From Chloroflexota bacterium (GTDB taxonomy: Bacteria; Chloroflexota; Anaerolineae; Anaerolineales; Villigracilaceae), in the NCBI GenBank assembly GCA_016191895.1, contig JACPVD010000062.1, positions 1-5,599 of the forward strand: 5,599 nucleotides of DNA, in the 5' to 3' direction. How positions within the stretch are numbered: position 1 is the stretch's first letter; each line of letters opens with the position of its first letter. Positions 1 through 5,599 of this stretch are shown here, piece by piece. The translations under genes and the position numbers were made by a program. Under the pieces are notes generated by a model. That model did no database searches. It was not told where the DNA came from and was given only the letters and a program-made list of their open reading frames with translations.

Positions 1-527
1 GGCAGGTAATCGGCGGAGAGCACGATCTTTTCGTCGCGTAGTTCGATGTGGGTGAAGTACCACCAGCCCCAGCCCCTATCCGTGTAATCCTGTTTTGTAT
101 AGGATGTGGGGACGGCAGTATCGGCCAGCAGGGATTCATCAATCGCTTCCATCCCCGCTGGTAACGGATCATTGATCACGATGTAATGCATCGCCGCCGG
201 GATGACCACCGTCAGCCGCACCTTGACCAGTTCGCCGCGTTCGATCTCGGTGATCGGGGTCTTCGGATCGTCGAGGGTGAAATACTCGCGCGAGAGACTC
301 ATGCCCTGATCCAACGGCTCTATCGATTCGACAGGCAGGCTCACGCTGAGATAAGCCGTGTAATACAGGTTGCCAGTTCCTCGTCCGCGGGTAAATACAA
401 GGTTGTAAGCGGAGTTGTAGACTTGTTCATTTAACAAGTCCTCGATTCCCAGTTGCAGGTTGACAGTTTCGGTCAGGTTGCCCTTGTCGGCTTGTCCTTC
501 CTGAAGCAGGTTGTCATTCAATCCGAT
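1..527 (-). other. C-terminal macroglobulin / receptor-binding-like region (bMG10 type), truncated by the window
   Basis: Residues about 1691-1865. Two beta-rich parts are visible. The first (KYAIGLNDNLLQEG to NLYYTAYLSVSLPVE) is the strand block that follows the thioester domain. The second begins at REYFTLDD, passes through ERGELVKVRLTVVIPAAMHY to VINDPLPAGMEAID (DPLPAG at 1810-1815), then WGWWYFTHIELRDEKIVL. G-D/E-L-V-x-V, D-x-L-P-A-G-x-E and H-x-E-x-R-D-x-(K/R)-(V/I) are standard signatures of the bacterial C-terminal MG domain. The window stops at SADYLP, before the expected closing Y-x-x-R-A, G-x-F and M-Y-x-P blocks, so a few tens of residues and the stop codon lie downstream of this window on the minus strand. 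Confidence 0.88.
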
Positions 528-3500
528 CGCGTATTTGTAATCGGTCTGGAATTCCTTCGACTCGACCAGCCAGTTGGTGAGCGCGATCAGCGACCATGCG
601 GTTTCCTGCGTCGAATACCAGTGACCGGCTTCGCGGTGCGCCATCAGCCAGCGGACCGCGTTCGCGTTGATCGGGTTCTTCGGATCGATCTGTATGAAGG
701 CGTTCAATACGATGGCGGTTGTGCGTGTGTCCGAGTTCCAGTTCCAACGGTCTTTGGAAGATTCCTCCCAATGGGCGCCGGCGGCCGATAAAACAGAAGC
801 AGTCGACAGGTCGGAAAGAAGCGTGGCGATTCGTGGATCGTCCTTATCCAGCAGGTACATCGCCTGTGCGAGATACGCTTCCCCGTATAAATCCAATGAA
901 GCGCGATTCTCGAAGATGAAATTGGTCTGCCCGGCGCTGAGCGCATCGGCGCGGGCGAGGACGTAGAGCATGAAGGCGCGGCGATTGTATTTCCATGATG
1001 CGTCGTTGTCGGTGAGGATGGGCAGGTTGTCTTTTACGTAGTTGATGCCGTTGGTCAACACGGTTTTGGAAATTTCATAGCCCGAATCTTTTGCTTCGAT
1101 CAAACCATAGACGACATACGCCGAGGTGTACGGGTCGCTATATTCGCCGTCCCACCAATTCCAGCCGCCGTCATATTTTTGTTTGGCGTATATTCGTTGC
1201 AACGCGGAATTCACATTCGCATCGAGATTGTGTTGTTTGGGCGAAGGGATGCCCGCCGTCTTGAACGCGCGCGTGGCGATGACATTTGGCAGGAAGCGCG
1301 AGATGGTTTGCTCCATGCACAGGTAGGGATAATCTTCGAGATAGGTGAGTCCCGATTCCATCGACGCGGCCAGCGAAGGCGCGACTTCGATGGATAGATT
1401 CGCGTCGTTGAAACTTATTGTCGTGGGCAGTTGAATGCTTTCGGTGACGGAATTGGCGTTCATGATCATTCCCGATGTGCCGACGGTTTCGATGGCGGCG
1501 AAATTGAAAACGGGAATGCCTTGATTCTCGAGCGTGCCAAGCGCGGGCTTGCTTGCATCGGTGTATTCGCCGCTGATCGCGGTTGCGGTCATGTCGACCC
1601 GTTCCGCGTCGCTATGCACAATCACATCCCACGTGACATACGCCTGTTCCCTGCCGCCGACTTCGACAGTTTGCTTTGCGTCGGATTTGATCTGGATGCC
1701 TTGCGCGTCGAGTGAGACGTCCACCTTCAACGCGTTTTCGGTGTTGTTGAAAACGGTCGCGCCGACTGTGACCTGATCGCCGACGACGAAGAATCGCGGC
1801 GTCTGCAATTGAATGAAGAGCGGCTTCGTGCTGACCAGTTCGCTGGTCGCCTGTCCCACGCGGCTGTCTTCGGTGACGGCGCGAACATCCGCCGACCATG
1901 TAGTGAGATTTTCAGGCAATGTTACTTTCACCTGCGCCATGCCGTTTTCACCGGTGAAGACATCCGCCTGGAAGACCGCCGTGTCTTTGAAATTTTCGCG
2001 TACGGTGATGATGCCAAGCCCATCGCCGCCACCGCCGCCTCCGCCTCTTCCATCGGGAATGGTCTTACGATAATTCGCGTTGAATTCATCCGCGCTGGAG
2101 ACAAGCCCCAACGCTGTGAATACGCCCAGTCCTTTCTTGGAATAGAAACTATCGAGCAATGGCGCGGAATTGGGCGGGGCCAGTGCCAGCGCGGCCTTGT
2201 CCACCACCGCAAGCGACGCGTCTGCTGAAACGGGATCCCCCTGGATGTCGGTTGTCTCGATGGTGTATGTGATCTCGTCGCCGGGACCGGCCGATTCCTT
2301 ATCCGCGGTAACCGAAACGCGGATCGTCTTTTGCTCCGTGTCGATATTGATCTGCGCCATGCCGATCTTGAAATCGGGCGCGCCGGCGTTGTCTGCGCCG
2401 CTGATGACAGTGACGGAAACATATGCAACAGGAGCAAGTTCATCGGTGATGGGCAGTTTGTAAATTGTGCTGTTGCCATTGAGTTGAATTACTTCGCGTT
2501 TGTAGATGTGTCCGCGCTCGTAGGTGACCAGCGCATACACCTTTCCCTCGAACGGCTGGGCGATCAAAATTTCGGCGGTGTCGCCGGGTGTGTAAAAATC
2601 TTTGTCGGCGATCAGGCTGAAGGCGCGGTCGTTTGTCTGCCGCCAGTAGATCGCGTCCTCGCTGGCAACCCAGAGATAGGTCGAGGCATGATGCGAATTG
2701 CCCTTCGAGTCGACGACGGTCACGAGCGCCTTGTATACGCCTCCCTTTGGCGGGATGAAGCTCACCTGCGCGGTTCCATCTTCGCCGGTAACTGTATCCT
2801 CTTTAATGACGGGAATCTCCTTTACGGATGTCTCCCAAATCAATTGCCCGTTTTCATCCTTTTTCTGCACGCTGAACCATTGCCGTTCGACGAATTCGAC
2901 GGTCACGTTTTGATTGCGAATCGGCTCCGACTCCCAATCGAGGACGACGACGCTAAAGGGTTGTTCCTCGCCCATCACGCCGACGTATCTCTCCGAACGT
3001 ATGCCCGCATAGTATTCGCTCTGATGCACCACCAAACTCGTCCCGCCGCTGACGGTGTTGCCGGCCACGTCGGTCACATTGGCGTAAAACGACATCTGTT
3101 TGCTGAAATTCGTTTCGCCGGCTTCGAAGGTCTGCGAGACGCCGAAATGACCTTTCCCGTCTGTGACGCCTTCCCCTTGATTTACAACCTCCGTGCCTGT
3201 CCCGGTTTCGGGATACCAGTACATGTCGCGCTCCCAATCCATGAAACTGTATCGAGTGTATTTGGATGAAGGCTGGAAGTAATAGCGCGATGATTCGATG
3301 AACCAGTCCACGTCCGCGCCTTTGAGCAGGCCGCCGGAGTAATATTCCGCGTCCAATGCAAAGCCGGCGCTGCCGCCAACGAGGATATCCGTTTTGTCGG
3401 AGTCGGCCCGCACCTCATATTCCGGCTTCTTGTATTCCGCCACGCTGAACCCCACCGCGCTGATCGGCGCCTCAGTCGGCGAGGCGGATTTATAAACATA

Positions 3501-5599
3501 AAGATTGTACGCGCCCAGCGATACATCCTGATCCAGTTTAATCGCACCGCTGAAACTTCCCTGTTCGTTAACCTCCACAAACTCCGAAAAAATCTTTTCG
3601 CCCCATTGTTCCGCCACCACGTAGACCTTTTTCTGGGTCGGCAGGCTGTAGTGCATGTCGTCGTCCTTGCGCAAAATGCCCTTGAAAAAGACCTCCTGAT
3701 CCGGGCGATAGACCGGCCGGTCCGTGTACATGTAACTGAACAGATTCTCCCCGCCGGCATAATAGTTTTGATATAAGCCGAAATTCCCGGCAGAGACTCC
3801 GCTTCCCCAATACAGGGCGGTAAAACCAAAACGTCCATGCCCTTCGGCGCGGGCGTAATTGGCCGATTTGATATTTGCCATGTAGGCAATGCCATTTTCG
3901 TCAGTGTTCACCGTGCCGATTGGTTGGAATTTGTCGTTATAGAAAGTGACTGCCAGGTTCTTCTGCGGGGCGCCGCTTTCCAGGTCTGTCACCCAGGCCA
4001 GTCCCTCAGTGGGCGTGGCTTTGAATGTGATATTGTCTGTCGCCACGATGAAGAGAAATCCCTGGTAAAAATTCGTCTTGTACTCGAGCGGCTTTGCCTG
4101 CGCACCCGCGAAGTAGTACCCCGGCTCCAACGGCTTTCCGTCTTCATCCGCAAATTTGAATAACTCGCTTATTACCTCGTTTCTTACCTCGCTGGCCCCG
4201 AGTTTCCACTCGCGCACGGCCTTTTCCTGCGGTTTGAAACGCGTCAATTCGATCCTGCCGTCGGTCAGTTTTACAAACTCATCGAACGCCAGCGGATAAA
4301 TCGACACCGTCGCTTCATCGAGATTCAAATGTTCGAAATAAACCTCCTGCGTTCCCGCGGCGCGATACATCAATGGAGTCCAGGGCAATACGAGCCGCGC
4401 ATACGAGCCGTAATCCCCATTATTGAACGAGCGCGAGGTTTCATCCCGGATCGCATTGCCGTATATATCTTTCGCGCCGGGTAAAACCCGCACCACGTAA
4501 TTTGTAGCGGGTTCGAGTCCGTAAATATATAGGGTTTTGTCGTATTCGCTGTAGTACCAATTCGACTCACCGGGTATTGCGGGCGAAACGACCACCTTGT
4601 CTTTCAAGCTGTCAAAATCCATTTGCGAGGCGAACGTGATCGCGATATTTGAATTGTATACGCTGCTGTCCTCCATATTCGGCGCAATGCCCGCCACAGA
4701 AGGCAGAGGCACTGTTGCAAACTTAATATATCGCCCCCATTGTAGTCTGCCACCATCAGTTGCTTGTGCATGAGGTGCAATTTCCAATGCGTAAAAACTG
4801 GCGATCTCGAGTTCTTTTTTTGGCTCAATGGTCAATGTGGTGAAAGTTTTATTCCACGTGAAAATTACAGGGAAAGCTGCCGAAGTTTCGCGGTTGATAA
4901 TCTTCACCGCATCTTCCGTGCTTTCCTGATTCATAGGCTGCAAAAAAGTGACAATGAAGGTTTGATCAAGCGGAACATCTGTCACTTCTCCGGATGGATT
5001 CCGCTCTCCATCTTCCAACGTGTAATTATCGATGTTTGGTTCGCGCGTGTTGAATTTCCAACTATAAGATTCGTTTAAGGAGTTGCCGAGCGTATCCGTC
5101 AACCCCGCATCCACTCTGACCTGATAACGGGTCCCGCTCAACAGGCCTTTCTCTGCCTCGAACACATACACCGACGAATTGACCCACTCGCCTTTGCCTT
5201 CGACTTCGGGCGTGAACACCAGCGGCTGTGGAAGTTTATTCTGTTCCTCGACAATACTCAACGGCACGACGGGATGGTTGAAGATGACCGTGATACTGGA
5301 TGTCAGGTCCACTTCCCATGTGTCTGCTGCGGGGAATACCTGCGTCACCGCCAATGCTTCGGAGGTGGTAAATTCGATTTCAATGGCTTCTTCAACGGAT
5401 GTGCCGTCTTTTGCGCTGGCTTGCGTGGAGAATGTTGCGATATACGTCGCGCCGGAATCAAGGACGGCATCGGGGGTGAAGACGAAAGTCCGGGCGTTGC
5501 CCCACTCTCTTTTGCCGGGAACAGCCTCCCCGTCCGATGAAAGAAGCGAGAACGAGTCCGACGTTTTTGCCTCGTCCATATCGCGGTCGAACGCAATCA
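1..5599 (-). CDS. Alpha-2-macroglobulin family protein, thioester-containing protease-trap (partial at both ends)
   Basis: One minus-strand frame is open across the whole window, giving 1865 codons without a stop, start or end. In order the translation shows tandem Ig-like domains (residues 1-393), MG1/bMG3-like domains (about 394-619), MG2 beginning near TDRPVYRP (625-632), further MG-type beta domains, a bait-region domain (about 990-1140), a bait loop with seven glycines (1185-1191), the A2M block (VREN at 1199-1202, LPENLTTW downstream), the thioester CMEQ (1427-1430), a Trp/Gly-rich thioester domain, and a DPLPAG block (1810-1815). This order is diagnostic of bacterial A2Ms such as E. 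coli YfhM, which are envelope protease inhibitors that trap the attacker after bait cleavage. From memory, YfhM is about 1650 residues with its thioester Cys near 1187. Here at least 1426 residues precede the Cys, so the N terminus is longer, and perhaps 30-60 C-terminal residues are missing. The signal peptide or lipobox is not in view. No frameshift or premature stop is seen. Family assignment is very secure; physiological target and host are unknown. Confidence 0.97.
528..1382 (-). other. Thioester domain (alpha/alpha-toroid, TED type)
   Basis: Residues about 1406-1690. After the CMEQ site come the helical-repeat signatures of this fold: QKYDGGWNWWDGEYSDPYTS (D1476 onward), matching D-G-G-W-x-W-W with a downstream T/S-A-Y-V-x-x-G-L; RRAFMLYVLARA; LYGEAYLAQAMYLL; SDTRTTAIVLNAFIQIDP; AVRWLMAHREAGHWYSTQET (GHW ending at W1660), followed by a W-x-L-x-A-L helix. 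The repeated small-A-x-x-L helices match the terpenoid-cyclase-like toroid. Candidate histidines for thioester chemistry are H1609 and H1659, but I cannot decide which, if any, plays the role of the catalytic His known from C3. Length, near 285 residues, is normal for the family. Confidence 0.9.
1305..1319 (-). other. Internal thioester site CMEQ(T)
   Basis: Codons at 1319-1305 read Cys-Met-Glu-Gln-Thr (residues 1427-1431), preceded by EDYPYL. This is the bacterial form C-x-E-Q of the GCGEQ thioester motif of complement C3 and alpha-2-macroglobulin. The Cys side chain (1427) and Gln (1430) form the beta-cysteinyl-gamma-glutamyl bond that reacts with a captured protease once the molecule is activated. 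Both reacting residues are present, so the protein should belong to the thioester-competent type, unlike the paralog class (YfaS-type) that lacks it. The usual Y-P-(Y/H)-x-C context is also present. Intramolecular bond formation itself cannot be seen from sequence. Confidence 0.95.
1383..2012 (-). other. A2M domain (PF00207 type) and following beta-rich segment
   Basis: Residues 1196-1405. The first part reads IITVRENFKDTAVFQADV, then GENGMAQVKVTLPENLTTW, then VRAVTEDSRVGQA and LQTPRFFVVGDQVTVGA. These are the core signatures of the A2M domain: V-R-x-N/E-F-x-D-T, L-P-(D/E)-N-L-T-T-W, A-V-T-x-D-x-x-V-G, and P-R-F-x-x-x-G-D. The D-T-A position is more often followed by an aromatic than by Val-Phe, a minor variation. 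Residues about 1286-1405 are strand-rich, lack a distinctive motif, and end at ANLSIEVAPSLAASM, the entry to the thioester domain. Together they connect the bait domain to the thioester domain and should pass on the conformational change after cleavage. Confidence 0.92.
2013..2177 (-). other. Putative bait loop with polyglycine segment
   Basis: Residues 1141-1195, between the VVDK strand and the conserved IITVREN strand. The segment PLLDSFYSKKGLGVFTALG resembles the semi-conserved F-Y-x-x-R/K-x-L-x-V-x-T stretch of bacterial homologs. The more variable part, SSADEFNANYRKTIPDGR (about 1167-1184), is followed by seven glycines and DGLG. The variable part offers Arg1177, Lys1178 and Arg1184 for trypsin-like enzymes, and Phe and Tyr residues for chymotrypsin-like enzymes. 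In known A2Ms the bait loop is flexible, low in conservation, and located here. The exact cleavage window is inferred from position and composition only. Confidence 0.7.
2025..2045 (-). repeat. Seven-glycine tract in the bait loop
   Basis: Seven consecutive glycine codons (residues 1185-1191) using a mix of GGC, GGA and GGT. On the plus strand they read as a GCC-rich simple-sequence stretch. Because the codons vary, it is not a pure trinucleotide repeat, although slippage could still change its length. It lies between Arg1184 and Asp-Gly-Leu-Gly just ahead of the conserved VREN strand, so it would act as a flexible hinge. Glycine runs at this site are familiar from other bacterial A2Ms as I recall them. 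Confidence 0.85.
2178..2628 (-). other. A2M bait-region domain (A2M_BRD type)
   Basis: Residues about 990-1140. It begins with FSLIADKDFYTPGDTAEIL, the characteristic L-x-x-D-K-x-x-Y-x-P-G-D-x-A-x-(I/V)-L opening of the bait-region domain. It then has QPFEGKVYALVTYERG, a beta-strand series ending in VAYVSVTVIS, a second P-G-D-x-(I/V) strand (AGPGDEITYTIET), and closes with ASLAVVDKAALALAP (VVDK at 1131-1134), where the Val-Asp-Lys/Glu motif is highly conserved. The domain carries the exposed loop that proteases cut. All expected motifs are present and uninterrupted. Confidence 0.92.
2629..3443 (-). other. Two further macroglobulin-type beta domains
   Basis: Residues about 719-989. The first holds AEYYSGGLLKGADVDWF (749-765), the family pattern of a Y-Y-x-G-G strand followed by A-x-V-x-W. 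After that come an aromatic-rich segment (771-795), a TDGKGHF turn and a strand FYANVTDVAGNTVSGG. The second runs from RYVGVMGEEQPFSVVVLD through GEDGTAQVSFIPPKGGVYKA to ASTYLWVASED. The GEDGTAQVSF and PKGGVYKALV patterns are usual for the domain that comes just before the bait-region domain. These correspond by position to the MG domains between MG2 and the bait region; exact numbering is not attempted. Confidence 0.7.
3444..3740 (-). other. MG2 domain (A2M_N type)
   Basis: Residues about 620-718. It opens with TDRPVYRPDQEVFFKGILR (625-643), the strongest conserved block of the MG2 family, in which T-D-R-P-x-Y-R-P-x-(Q/D)-x-V-x-(F/V)-K-G is nearly universal. It continues through a V-Y-V-V strand and a GSFSG turn to LGAYNLYVY. 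Directly after it comes FSVAEYKKPEYEV, the typical join from MG2 to the next macroglobulin domain. MG domains build the ring that encloses a captured protease in structurally known family members. The motifs are unambiguous. Confidence 0.93.
3741..4418 (-). other. MG1-like and bMG3-like macroglobulin domains
   Basis: Residues 394-619. The first part (394-526) is a beta-rich stretch with YRAAGTQEVYFEHLNL and a long charged segment ending in GYYFAGAQ. It fits an MG1-like domain but has no single diagnostic motif. The second part has WVTDLESGAP (535-544) followed by TDENGIAYM (565-573). That is the usual bacterial macroglobulin pattern of a W-V-T-D-L-x-(S/T)-G-x-P strand and a T-D-x-x-G turn, found just before MG2 in this family. 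A Gly/Tyr-rich stretch (GSGVSAGNFGLYQNYYAGG, about 597-615) links it to MG2. Boundaries are approximate, and the name of the first domain is a guess from its position. Confidence 0.65.
4419..5597 (-). other. N-terminal array of about four bacterial Ig-like (Big_5-type) domains
   Basis: Residues 1-393 form roughly 100-residue units, with boundaries near 78, 184, 295 and 393. Each unit has the same outline: a strand of the type ITVIF, FIVTF or IAITF followed by a short P/M-containing turn (FNHPV, FLQPMN, FASQMD); a middle strand ending in a V/L-aromatic pattern; a T/S-x-Y strand (SGTRYQVRV, ATNYVVRV, SGATYIATF); a D-x-x-GN turn in units 2 and 4 (DTLGNSL, DIYGNAI); and a closing F-T/N strand (EFTT, KFNT, KFAT, SFNN). 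This is the Big_5 bacterial Ig-like pattern. The first unit starts inside the window edge at IAFDRDMDEA, so more units may lie upstream. The likely role is a stalk or spacer that lifts the trap away from the membrane; that role is inference. Sequence identity between units looks low, so this is not a recent tandem duplication. Confidence 0.8.

Noticed and set aside
2025..2045. The GCC-rich plus-strand simple repeat as a possible regulatory or recombination element.
   Set aside because: It is fully explained as mixed glycine codons within the bait loop of the coding strand.
1928..2479. A 183-residue minus-strand open frame in another phase over the bait-region domain.
   Set aside because: The Arg/Ser/Pro-rich composition is typical of an out-of-frame reading; the main frame through the same bases carries the bait-domain and VREN motifs without a break.
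2331..3269. A 312-residue plus-strand open frame opposite the A2M gene.
   Set aside because: It is codon-aligned with the minus-strand gene, so its stop codons would correspond to TTA, CTA and TCA codons, which the real gene uses sparingly. The translation has no recognisable domain, whereas the opposite strand carries the conserved MG2-to-bait motifs.
3213..3287. A strikingly aromatic stretch (10 aromatic residues in residues 771-795), first taken for an unusual insertion.
   Set aside because: Aromatic, Trp/Tyr-rich loops after the A-x-V-x-W strand are usual in bacterial macroglobulin domains at this place, so it is probably family-typical.
3182..3895. A 237-residue minus-strand open frame in another phase.
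   Set aside because: It overlaps the MG2 region in a shifted frame and gives an Arg/Thr/Ser-rich sequence without family motifs; the main frame has TDRPVYRP and AEYKKPE here.
1..5599. Possible promoters, terminators, RNA genes, CRISPR units or mobile-element ends.
   Set aside because: The entire window is coding on one strand with continuous domain homology; no inverted-repeat terminator, repeat-spacer pattern or tRNA/rRNA-like segment stood out.

Overview
The whole window lies inside one very large gene read on the minus strand. One frame (plus-strand triplets starting at positions divisible by 3) stays open from base 5597 to base 3. It gives 1865 complete codons with no stop, so both ends of the gene lie outside the window. 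Residue numbers below count from the first complete codon, at 5597-5595. The product is a bacterial alpha-2-macroglobulin (A2M) family protein. The strongest evidence is an intact CMEQ thioester site (residues 1427-1430, bases 1308-1319), set in the order of conserved blocks this family shows: a TDRPVYRP MG2 start, a bait-region domain, a VREN...LPENLTTW A2M block, a Trp/Gly-rich thioester domain, and a DPLPAG C-terminal block.

Layout from N to C terminus, which runs from high to low coordinates: about four tandem bacterial Ig-like (Big_5-type) domains at 5597-4419; macroglobulin-like domains including bMG3-like and MG2 at 4418-2629; the bait-region domain and a putative bait loop with seven consecutive glycines at 2628-2013; the A2M domain and a following beta-rich segment at 2012-1383; the thioester domain at 1382-528; and the start of the C-terminal MG10/receptor-binding-like region at 527-1. 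Missing are the true N terminus (presumably with a secretion or lipoprotein signal) and the last few tens of C-terminal residues. There is no intergenic DNA, and I see no RNA gene, promoter, terminator, mobile element or CRISPR array.

From family knowledge, the protein should act outside the cytoplasmic membrane as a protease trap. A protease cuts the exposed bait loop, the molecule collapses, and the activated thioester binds the protease covalently. The organism is a bacterium with moderate base composition. The combination of an Ig-like array with a long A2M recalls Chloroflexota (Anaerolineae-type) proteins, but that is a weak inference from remembered family resemblance. I found no new multi-gene system here. 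The points worth a second look are the extended Ig-like N terminus, the single cysteine in 1865 residues, and the bait loop with its polyglycine hinge.
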